The notes beneath the pieces were generated by a model. That model saw only the letters and a list, made by a program, of their open reading frames with translations, was not told the DNA's origin and did no database searches. A DNA stretch of 64,000 nt from NCBI RefSeq assembly GCF_003355155.1, contig NZ_CP031320.1, forward strand, positions 372,001 through 436,000. The letters run 5' to 3'. Source of the DNA: Streptomyces armeniacus. GTDB lineage: Bacteria > Actinomycetota > Actinomycetes > Streptomycetales > Streptomycetaceae. Both the position numbers and the translations under genes were made by a program. Positions 32,520 through 40,129 of this stretch are shown here, one piece after another. Each line of letters starts with the position of its first letter. Positions within the stretch are counted from its first letter, which is position 1.

Positions 32520-32813
32520 ATGATCTGGGAAGCGCTCGGTTCCGCGGTCCTCGGACTCGCCATCGCCCTCGCGGCCACCCGCTGGCTGCCCTCCCGCTTC
32601 CCCGACCGCGCCCTGGTGCTGGGCACCGGGCCCGCCGCCGCGCTGCTCGGCGGGGTGATCGCACGGATCGTGATGGGCCCGGGCCACCCGGCGGCCACGC
32701 TGGCCATCGCCGCGGGCGTCAGCATGGCCATCCTGTCGCTGCTGCTCGGCGGGAACGTACGCTCACCCGCCGCCTTCCGGCCCGAGGTGGCACCGCACCC
32801 GCGCGTGCCCTGA
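32520..32813 (+). CDS. small membrane protein
   Basis: This is a 97-residue protein with three hydrophobic helices (about 5-20, 34-50 and 58-76) and a short C-terminal tail. ATG at 32520 follows GGGAGG. No family is recognised. It lies convergent with the ferritin-like gene. Confidence 0.7.
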   Translation: MIWEALGSAVLGLAIALAATRWLPSRFPDRALVLGTGPAAALLGGVIARIVMGPGHPAATLAIAAGVSMAILSLLLGGNVRSPAAFRPEVAPHPRVP

Positions 32814-32836
32814 CACCGCCTCACACCCGGCCGGGG

Positions 32837-32903
32837 CCGGTCCCGTACGCCGCGCCGGGGCCGGTCCCGTACGCCGGTCCCGTACGCCGCGCCGGTCCCG
32901 TAC
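32837..32903. repeat. CCGGTCCCGTAC repeat cluster
   Basis: Four copies of CCGGTCCCGTAC(GCCG) start at 32837, 32861, 32874 and 32892, between convergent genes. The spacing is irregular (24, 13 and 18 bases). Confidence 0.75.
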
Positions 32904-32941
32904 CGGCGAGGCTCCCGTACGGGCGGCGCCCCCGTACGGCG

Positions 32942-33691
32942 TTACGCCGCCAGCCCCAGCGCCGCCATCCGCTTCGTGTGCGCCTCGGTGATGCGCGAGA
33001 ACATCCGCCCGACCTCGGCGAGGTCGAACCCGTTCGCAACGCCGCCGACCAGCATCGTCGACAGCGCGTCGCGGTCCGCGACCACCCGCTGGGCCTGGGA
33101 CAGCGCCTCCCCCATCAGCCGCCGCGCCCACAGCGCCAGCCTGCCGCCGACCCGCGGGTCGGCCTCGATGGCGGCGCGCACCTTCTCGACGGCGAAGCTG
33201 GAGTGGCCGGTGTCGTCCAGGACGCGGAGCACGAGCGCCCTGGTGTCGGTGTCGAGCCGGACCGCCACCTCGCGGTAGAAGTCGGACGCGATCGAGTCAC
33301 CGACGTACGCCTTGATCAGGCCCTCCAGCCAGTCCGAGGGCGCCGTCTGGCGGTGGAACTCGTCGAGCGGCGCCGCGAACGGCTGCATCGCCTCCGTCGG
33401 GTCCGCATCGATCTCCGCCAGCCGCTTCCGCAGCTGGTCGAAGTGCTGGAACTCGGCCGACGCCATGGCCGCCAGCTGCGCCTTGTCGGCGAGCGACGGC
33501 GCGAGCTTGGCGTCCTCCGCGAGCCGCTCGAAGGCGGCGAGCTCTCCGTACGCCAGCGCGCCCAGCAGGTCGACGACGGCGGCGCGGTACTGCGGGTCGG
33601 CGGACGCCTCCGCCCAGTCCTGGGCGGCGATCCCGGTCGTGTCGTCGGCTGCCGCCGGTGCGGTGTCGGGGGTTGTGTCTGACGTCTCCAT
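32942..33691 (-). CDS. ferritin-like fold protein (MiaE-like)
   Basis: This 249-residue helical protein belongs to the ferritin-like group related to tRNA-(ms2io6A)-hydroxylase. Possible di-iron ligands are seen in LAYGELAAFERL, MASAEFQHFDQL, DDTGHSSFA and ITEAHTKRM (Glu and ExxH-like positions). The activity in actinobacteria is not established. ATG at 33691 is preferred over GTG at 33715. The gene sits beside the DEAD-box helicase in the conserved block. Confidence 0.82.
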   Translation of the reverse strand: METSDTTPDTAPAAADDTTGIAAQDWAEASADPQYRAAVVDLLGALAYGELAAFERLAEDAKLAPSLADKAQLAAMASAEFQHFDQLRKRLAEIDADPTEAMQPFAAPLDEFHRQTAPSDWLEGLIKAYVGDSIASDFYREVAVRLDTDTRALVLRVLDDTGHSSFAVEKVRAAIEADPRVGGRLALWARRLMGEALSQAQRVVADRDALSTMLVGGVANGFDLAEVGRMFSRITEAHTKRMAALGLAA

Positions 33692-34110
33692 GCTGTGCAC
33701 GATAGCCCCCGTCACCAGGTCGGGAAGCCCTGTCCCGGCGCGCGGACCGCCTCAGGGAACTCGTACACAACAATCGCCCCGGTACACATGCGCGGATCCG
33801 AGGTACAGTGATATTGGCCCGCCGGACGTCGGTGGGCTACACGCATATGCGGATGCCCGGTCGGTGGCCCGATCGGCTCCGACCTGAAAGCCCTCCGCCG
33901 GGGCCGTGCTCCCCGTACGGACCACGGCAAAGAGGGACCGCTCGCGCGATATGAGCGCTTGAGCGAGAGCTTGTGGTCCCGCACCGACAGGCGGACCGAG
34001 GCCGAAGAGGCCGACCCGTCGCCCGGTGCGGTACGACCCGCCCTCGCTCCGCTGGGGACAGGCTCCCCTTCGCCGCCTCATCCCGCGTCACACAGAAGAG
34101 GACAAGCATC
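33692..34110 (+). promoter_or_regulatory. long leader region of the DEAD-box gene
   Basis: There is no gene in this stretch of about 420 bases. A TACAGTGATATT segment at 33804-33815 is the only promoter-like patch. At 33935-33981, GGGACC and GGTCCC close a hairpin whose inner arms CTCGC (33942-33946) and GCGAG (33964-33968) also pair. Long structured leaders are common for cold-shock DEAD-box helicase genes, so RNA-level control is plausible. Confidence 0.45.
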
Positions 34111-35853
34111 CTGTCCACCACGTTCCGAGAGCTCGGAATCCTCTCCGAGACAGCCGAGGCCCTCGAGGCAGTCGGCATCACATCCCCCTTCCCCATCCAG
34201 GAGATGACCCTCCCCGTCGCACTCGCGGGCAGCGACGTCATCGGGCAGGCCAAGACCGGCACCGGCAAGACGCTGGGCTTCGGGCTGCCGCTGCTGGAAG
34301 CCGTCACCGTGCCCGCGGACGTCGAGTCCGGCCGGGCCGAGCCCGAGCAGCTGACCGACGCACCGCAGGCGCTCGTCGTCGTACCCACGCGTGAGCTGTG
34401 CCAGCAGGTGACCAACGACCTGCAGACCGCCGGCAAGGTGCGCAACGTCCGAGTGCTGTCCATCTACGGCGGCCGCGCCTACGAGCCGCAGGTCGAGGCC
34501 CTCAAGAAGGGCATCGACGTGGTCGTGGGCACTCCGGGCCGGCTGCTCGACCTGGCGGGCCAGCGCAAGCTGGACCTGTCCCGGGTCAAGGCGCTGGTGC
34601 TGGACGAGGCCGACGAGATGCTCGACCTCGGGTTCCTGCCCGACGTCGAGAAGATCATCCAGCTGCTGCCGGTGAAGCGCCAGACCATGCTCTTCTCCGC
34701 CACCATGCCCGGCCAGGTCATCTCGCTCGCGCGGCGTTACATGAGCCAGCCCACCCACATCCGCGCCGCCGAGCCGGACGACGTGGGCCAGACCGTCGCG
34801 AACACCACGCAGCACGTGTTCCGCGCGCACTCCATGGACAAGCCGGAGATGCTCGCGCGCATCCTGCAGGCCGAAGGCCGCGGGCTCGTGATGGTCTTCT
34901 GCCGCACCAAGCGGACCGCGGCCGACACCGCCGAGCAGCTCGCACGGCGCGGCTTCGCGGCCGGCGCCGTGCACGGCGACCTCGGCCAGGGAGCGCGCGA
35001 GCAGGCGCTGCGCGCCTTCCGCAACGGCAAGGTCGACGTGCTGGTGTGCACCGATGTCGCGGCCCGCGGCATCGACGTCACGGGCGTCACGCACGTGATC
35101 AACTACCAGACGCCCGAGGACGAGAAGGCGTATCTGCACCGCATCGGCCGTACGGGCCGCGCGGGCGGGTACGGCACCGCCGTCACCCTCATCGACTGGG
35201 ACGACATCCCGCGCTGGCAGCTGATCAACAAGGCGCTGGAGCTCGACTTCCACGACCCCGAGGAGACGTACTCCACGTCGCCGCACCTGTACGAGGCGCT
35301 GGGCATCCCCGAGGGCACCAAGGGCATCCTGCCGCGCGCCGAGCGCACCAGGGCCGGCCTGTCCGCGGAGGAGGTCGAGGACCTGGGCGAGCCCGGTTCG
35401 CGCGCCGCCCGCGGCCGCAAGCCGGCCGCGGCGGCGGCCGAGGAGCGGCCGAAGCGGACCCGTACGCCGCGGGAGCGCCGCCGTACGCGCGGTGGCAAGG
35501 CGCTCGACGGTACGGCGGGTTCGTCCGCCGGTTCCGCCGGGTCCTCCGCGCCGTCTGGTCCCTCCGGTTCGTCCGGGTCTGCCGCCTCCGCGGTGGACAC
35601 CGCCGAGGGCGGTGCGGGAAGCAAGCCGGCGGACGGCGAGTCCCCGGCGCGCGCGCCGCGCCGCAGGCGCCGTACGCGTACGGGCGGGGCCGCCGCGGCG
35701 GGCCAGCCGGACTTCCAGCAGGCGCCGCCGCCTCCGCCGCCCGGCGACGCGGCGTCCGAGAGCGCCGCGGGCGGGTCCGACGAGTCGGCCGCGCGCAAGC
35801 CGCGCAGGCGGCGCCGGTCCCGTTCGAAGTCGGAGACTTCTTCGGACAGCTGA
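34111..35853 (+). CDS. DEAD-box RNA helicase
   Basis: This is an ATP-dependent RNA helicase of the RhlE/CshA type, about 580 residues. All core motifs are visible: Q motif ITSPFPIQ, AKTGTGKT, PTRELCQQ, GTPGR, DEAD, SAT, VFCRTKR, ARGIDV and HRIGRTGRAG. The C-terminal 150 residues are a disordered tail rich in Arg, Ser, Gly and Pro, with RRRRR clusters that probably bind RNA. No ATG or GTG fits well. A CTG at 34111 has AGAGGA eight bases upstream and gives the natural N-terminus (STTFRELGIL). A GTG at 33973 would add an unlikely Arg-rich 46 residues. A stop-proximal terminator follows. Confidence 0.9.
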   Translation: MSTTFRELGILSETAEALEAVGITSPFPIQEMTLPVALAGSDVIGQAKTGTGKTLGFGLPLLEAVTVPADVESGRAEPEQLTDAPQALVVVPTRELCQQVTNDLQTAGKVRNVRVLSIYGGRAYEPQVEALKKGIDVVVGTPGRLLDLAGQRKLDLSRVKALVLDEADEMLDLGFLPDVEKIIQLLPVKRQTMLFSATMPGQVISLARRYMSQPTHIRAAEPDDVGQTVANTTQHVFRAHSMDKPEMLARILQAEGRGLVMVFCRTKRTAADTAEQLARRGFAAGAVHGDLGQGAREQALRAFRNGKVDVLVCTDVAARGIDVTGVTHVINYQTPEDEKAYLHRIGRTGRAGGYGTAVTLIDWDDIPRWQLINKALELDFHDPEETYSTSPHLYEALGIPEGTKGILPRAERTRAGLSAEEVEDLGEPGSRAARGRKPAAAAAEERPKRTRTPRERRRTRGGKALDGTAGSSAGSAGSSAPSGPSGSSGSAASAVDTAEGGAGSKPADGESPARAPRRRRRTRTGGAAAAGQPDFQQAPPPPPPGDAASESAAGGSDESAARKPRRRRRSRSKSETSSDS

Positions 35854-35875
35854 CGGCGCCCCTCTGAGGCACACG

Positions 35876-35916
35876 CAGCCGTGCCGGCCGGCCTTCGGGC
35901 CGAGCCGGCACGGCTG
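35876..35916 (+). terminator. terminator after the DEAD-box gene
   Basis: A 13-bp perfect stem (35876-35888 with 35904-35916) has a further GGCC/GGCC stem in its loop and is followed by TGTCCGTTTCC. It is a strong intrinsic-type terminator. Confidence 0.8.
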
Positions 35917-36005
35917 TGTCCGTTTCCGCGCGTTCCTCCGCGTGGCTGCCGGAGCCGGGCCGGAGCCTGTGGCTCGTCCGCCCGTCCAGGCAGTAGCGTC
36001 CTCGC

Positions 36006-36878
36006 ATGAGCAAGCCGCCGACCCTCGATCTCCCGGCCGGCGCCCGCGCGTTCCGGCTGGCGACCGCGCGCGGTGAGTTCGCCGCGCACGAGTTCGGCCG
36101 CGCGGAGCGCGGCACGGCCCTGCTGCTGCCCGGATTCACCGGCAGCAAGGAGGACTTCATCGCGCTGCTGGAGCCGCTCGCGGAGGCCGGGTTCCGGGTC
36201 GTCGCCGTCGACGGGCGCGGCCAGCACGAGTCCGCAGGCCCCCGGGACGAGGCGGCGTACGGGCAGGACGAGCTGGCCTCCGACGTACTCGCCCTGCTGG
36301 CGGCAGTCGGTGGCCCGTGCCATCTCGTGGGGCACTCCCTCGGCGGCCAGATCGCGCGGGCCGCGGTGCTGCGCGACGCGTCGCGGGTCGCGTCGCTGAC
36401 GCTGATGAGCAGCGGCCCGGCGGCCGTGTGCGCCGCACAGCAGGCGCGTCTCAAGATGCTGCTCGGCGCGCTGACGGTGATGGACATGGAGGCGGTCTGG
36501 CAGGCCATGCGCGAGCTGGACCCGCCGGAGGCCGCAGACGAGCAGACGCCGCCCGCCGTACGGGAGTTCCTGCACCGCCGCTGGATCAACACCGCACCGG
36601 AGCAGCTGTCGGCCACCGCGCAGCAGCTGCTCGGCGAGCCCGACCGCGTACCGGAACTGGCGGCGCTGCCGCTCCCCCTGCACGTGCTGTCGGGCGAACG
36701 GGACTACGTCTGGCCGGTGCCCCTGCTGGACGGGATGGCCGCGCGGCTGGGCGCGCGCCGTACGGTCATCGCGGGCGCGGAGCACTCGCCGAACGTGGAC
36801 CGGCCGCGGGAGACCGCGCGGGAGCTCGTACGGGGCTGGCACGAGGCGGCGTCACGGGCGGACCGCCCGGCGGACTGA
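36006..36878 (+). CDS. alpha/beta hydrolase
   Basis: This 290-residue enzyme has LLLPGFTGSKEDF near 39-51, nucleophile GHSLGGQ near 109-115, acid SGERDYVWP near 230-238 and histidine AEHSPN near 258-263. The triad is complete. Substrate unknown. It has no signal peptide, so it is cytoplasmic. It is convergent with the PHP gene. Confidence 0.87.
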   Translation: MSKPPTLDLPAGARAFRLATARGEFAAHEFGRAERGTALLLPGFTGSKEDFIALLEPLAEAGFRVVAVDGRGQHESAGPRDEAAYGQDELASDVLALLAAVGGPCHLVGHSLGGQIARAAVLRDASRVASLTLMSSGPAAVCAAQQARLKMLLGALTVMDMEAVWQAMRELDPPEAADEQTPPAVREFLHRRWINTAPEQLSATAQQLLGEPDRVPELAALPLPLHVLSGERDYVWPVPLLDGMAARLGARRTVIAGAEHSPNVDRPRETARELVRGWHEAASRADRPAD

Positions 36879-36928
36879 ACGCGGGCCGCGGCCCGCCGTA
36901 CGGTGCGGCCTCCGTCGTGCGCGGCCCG

Positions 36929-37774
36929 TCAGCCCTTGACGGGCTTCGCGCCCGTCGCGCGTGCCGCGATCTCCGCGTAGACCTCCGGCGCCGTGGTGTG
37001 CTCGCCGAGCGCGACGGTCTTGCGGGTGCCGTGGTAGTCGCTGGAGCCGGTGGCGAGCAGTCCGAGGTCGGCGGCGATGCCGTGCAGCCGTGCGCGGGTG
37101 GCCGGTTCGTGGTCCATGTGGTCCGCCTCCAGGCCGTCGAGGCCCGCGGCGGCCAGCTCGGCGAGGACCGGCTCGGGGACGCACTGGCCGCGCTTGACGG
37201 CGAGCGGGTGCGCGAAGACGGCGACGCCGCCCGCGCCCTTGATCAGCCGGACGGCGGTGAACGGGTCGAGCTCGTGCTTCTCGACGTACGCGCGCCCGTC
37301 GTTGGCGATCCACTCGCTGGTGAAGGCGTCCGAAACGGTGTCCACGACGCCCAGTTCGACCATCGCCGTCGCGATGTGCGGCCTGCCCACGGCGCCGTTG
37401 GAGGCGATCCGCTCGACGCGCTCCCAGGTGATCGGCACGCCCAGCTCCCGCAGCTTCCCGACCATTCCGCGCGCACGCGGCAGCCGGTCGTCCCGTACGA
37501 GCTCGCGCTCGCGGGCCAGCTCGGGCTCGTCGGGGTCGAAGAGGTACGCGAGCATGTGCAGGCTGATGCCGTCGTAACGGCAGGACAGTTCGGCGCCGGT
37601 GACCAGGGTGAGCCCGGAGGGCAGTGCGCGTACGGCCTCGTCGTGGCCCGCGACCGTGTCGTGGTCGGTGAGCGCGACGACGTCCAGCCCGGCGGCGGCC
37701 GCGTTGCGTACGAGTTCGCCGGGGGTGTCCGTGCCGTCCGACGCGGAGGAGTGGGTGTGCAGGTCGATGCGCAC
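36929..37774 (-). CDS. PHP-domain phosphoesterase (RNase AM / TrpH-like)
   Basis: This is a 281-residue protein. Metal motifs are RIDLHTHSSASDG at the start, TDHD near 36-39, an acidic/His set in GAELSC and the late FAHP, EADH and GSSDYHG motifs. The closest known function for this architecture is the trinuclear-metal RNase AM / 3',5'-bisphosphate nucleotidase. GTG at 37774 with GGGAG gives the canonical RIDLHTH start. Confidence 0.88.
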   Translation of the reverse strand: MRIDLHTHSSASDGTDTPGELVRNAAAAGLDVVALTDHDTVAGHDEAVRALPSGLTLVTGAELSCRYDGISLHMLAYLFDPDEPELARERELVRDDRLPRARGMVGKLRELGVPITWERVERIASNGAVGRPHIATAMVELGVVDTVSDAFTSEWIANDGRAYVEKHELDPFTAVRLIKGAGGVAVFAHPLAVKRGQCVPEPVLAELAAAGLDGLEADHMDHEPATRARLHGIAADLGLLATGSSDYHGTRKTVALGEHTTAPEVYAEIAARATGAKPVKG

Positions 37775-37897
37775 GGGGCGTAACTCCCAGCTGGGACAGG
37801 AGGCGGCGGTCGCCTCCACTCTACCGGGGGGCTCCGCGCGCCTGCGCCGCGTGGCCCCGCCCGTGACCTGCGCACTGACGTGCCGGCGGGACCGCCG

Positions 37898-40126
37898 TCA
37901 TCCCTGCTTCCGGTTGCCGGGCGGCTCCGCCTCGTCGAGGTTCCCCAGGAAGACGGCCGCGCCCCGGTCCACCCGGTAGAGGAAGATGCCGGGTTCCGGG
38001 TCGAAGCGCCCCGTCCCCGGGTCGAACCCGAGCGGCCTGGCGAGCCCTTTGCGCCGCGCCGAACGCAGCCGCCTCACCGTCGAGCCGCGTTCCGGGCCGC
38101 CGTCGGCCGGGCGGCGCAGGGCGGACGCGACGAGGAGGAGGGCGTCGTACGTCTCGAGGGCGAACGGTGCGGTGGGTCCGAGGGCGGGCGGCGAGGGGAA
38201 CGCCTCGGCGTAGTCGCGGGCGAAGTCCCGCGCGGCGGGCAGACGCGTCGCGTCGGCGTACGTCGTCACGCACACCCACCCCTGCGCCGCGTCCCCCGCT
38301 TCCGCCAGGAACGGGAGGCGGGCCCGCCCGCCGTCGGCGGGGAGTTCGGGCCGCAGGACCGGTTCGGGCGCCATCCGTACGCCGTCGAAGCCCGCCCTGT
38401 CCAGGGCGCGCGCGCACAGCGCCGCCCGGCGCGGTGAGGCGCCGACGAAGACCACCGCCTGCGCGCCGGAGGCCCGTACGGCCTCGGCCACGGGGCCGAA
38501 GTCCTCGCTGTCCGCCGGGACGGGGCGGCTGCTGACGCGGCCTCCGGCGGGCGGGAACTGCTCGATCCGCTCGGCCAGGCCCCAGTCCCCGTCGCCGGTG
38601 GCGGCGCGGTCGTCGACGAGGACGGTGTGCTCGCTGCGTTCGACGGAGCCGAGGTACTGCAGGAAGCCGGACGCGGAGTCCTCATCGGCGCGGAGCTGGA
38701 CGGCGCCGCCCTGCCGCAGCCGTTCGTCGTTGAGCTCCGCGGCGGGCGAGGAGACGGACACCATCGGCAGCAGCGACTTCTCATACCGCGCGGCGACGGC
38801 CTCGATGCCCCCCGCACCCGTGGGGCCCAGGACGGCGACAACCTCTCGGTCCGCGCCCAGCCGGTCCGCCACCCGGGCGGCGCGCGAGGCCTCGCCCCGG
38901 TCGTCGCGGACGGCGAGCTCCAGCGTGAACGGGCGGTCGCCGGCGGCGTTGAAGCGCGCCACCGCGAGCCGGGCGCCCCGCTCCTGGGCCCGCCCCAGCG
39001 CGCTCGACTCGCCGGACAGGTCGGCGTGCAGGCCGATGGTGTAGCGCGGCACCGCGCCCCCGGCTCCGCCGCGGGAGCCGGCGACACGTACGGCGGCCAG
39101 CCCGCCCCCGGCCGCGACCGCCACCGTCGCGCCGAGGCCCAGCACGGCACGCCGGGACGGGCGGCGGGCTGACGGGGCCGCCGGGGCCGCCGGGGCCGGC
39201 GCGGCGGGCGGCGCCGGAACGGGGTCGGGCAGCGCAAGCACTTCCGCGGCGCGCTCCGCGATGATCCCGGGCAGGGGCACCGGCAGCCAGCCGTCCGCAG
39301 GCCCGTCCGGCTGCCCGTACGCCAGGGCCTCCCGTACGGCCGCGGTGCCGGGCCTGTGCTCCGGCACCTTGGTGAGGCAGTCGCGCAGCAGCGGAAGGAG
39401 CGCCGGGGGTGCACCGTCCAGCTCGGGCTCCTCGTGGACCGTACGGAACAGGGCGCCGGCCACCGTGCCCGCACCGAACGGGAGCCGGCCGGTCGCCGCG
39501 TACGCCAGCACGCAGCCCAGCGAGAACACGTCGCTGGGCGGGCCGACTTTGCCGGCACGCGCCTGCGCCTGCTCGGGTGCGAGGAACCCCGGTGAGCCGA
39601 TCACCAGGTCGCTCGCGGTGAGCGCGGTGACACCGTCGGCGCGGGCGATGCCGAAGTCGATCAGCCGCGGTCCGTCCAGGGCGAGCAGCACGTTGCCGGG
39701 TTTGACGTCGCGGTGGACGAGGCCCTCCGCGTGCACGCCTGCGAGCGCCTCGGCCAGCCGTACGCCCAGCACGCGCACCGTGTCCTCGGGGAGCGCGCCG
39801 TGCCCGTCCACGGCCTCCGCGAGCGAGAGTCCGGGTACGTAGGCGGTGGCCAGCCAGGGCGCGGAGACGTGCGGATCGGCGGCCGTGACGGGCACCAGCC
39901 AGCGGCCGGAGAGCCGCGCGGCGGCCTCGGTCTCGCGCCGGAAGCGCGCGCGGAAGGCAGGGTCGGCGGCGTACTCCGCGCGGATCACCTTCAGGGCCAC
40001 CAGCGCGCCGCCCGCCGAACGTGCCAGGTAGACCACGCCCATGCCGCCCGCGCCGAGCCGACCGAGCAGTACGCGGCCGCCGATCGCGGCGGGGTCGCCG
40101 GGCCGCAGCGGCTTCACTCCGCCCAC
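37898..40126 (-). CDS. Ser/Thr kinase fused to an extracellular substrate-binding domain (kinase 2)
   Basis: This is a 742-residue membrane kinase. The cytosolic kinase has LGAGGMGVVYLAR near 24-36, lysine VALKVI, catalytic HRDVKPGN and DFGIA, so it should be active. After a Pro/Ala linker and one helix (RRAVLGLGATVAVAAGGG, about 330) comes a type I periplasmic binding domain (GLHADLSGESSALG, VLGPTGAGG, VFVGASPRR), as used by branched-chain amino-acid importers. It probably senses a small ligand outside and signals inside. It starts three bases after the stop of its paralogue. Confidence 0.88.
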   Translation of the reverse strand: MGGVKPLRPGDPAAIGGRVLLGRLGAGGMGVVYLARSAGGALVALKVIRAEYAADPAFRARFRRETEAAARLSGRWLVPVTAADPHVSAPWLATAYVPGLSLAEAVDGHGALPEDTVRVLGVRLAEALAGVHAEGLVHRDVKPGNVLLALDGPRLIDFGIARADGVTALTASDLVIGSPGFLAPEQAQARAGKVGPPSDVFSLGCVLAYAATGRLPFGAGTVAGALFRTVHEEPELDGAPPALLPLLRDCLTKVPEHRPGTAAVREALAYGQPDGPADGWLPVPLPGIIAERAAEVLALPDPVPAPPAAPAPAAPAAPSARRPSRRAVLGLGATVAVAAGGGLAAVRVAGSRGGAGGAVPRYTIGLHADLSGESSALGRAQERGARLAVARFNAAGDRPFTLELAVRDDRGEASRAARVADRLGADREVVAVLGPTGAGGIEAVAARYEKSLLPMVSVSSPAAELNDERLRQGGAVQLRADEDSASGFLQYLGSVERSEHTVLVDDRAATGDGDWGLAERIEQFPPAGGRVSSRPVPADSEDFGPVAEAVRASGAQAVVFVGASPRRAALCARALDRAGFDGVRMAPEPVLRPELPADGGRARLPFLAEAGDAAQGWVCVTTYADATRLPAARDFARDYAEAFPSPPALGPTAPFALETYDALLLVASALRRPADGGPERGSTVRRLRSARRKGLARPLGFDPGTGRFDPEPGIFLYRVDRGAAVFLGNLDEAEPPGNRKQG

Positions 40127-40129
40127 GGG

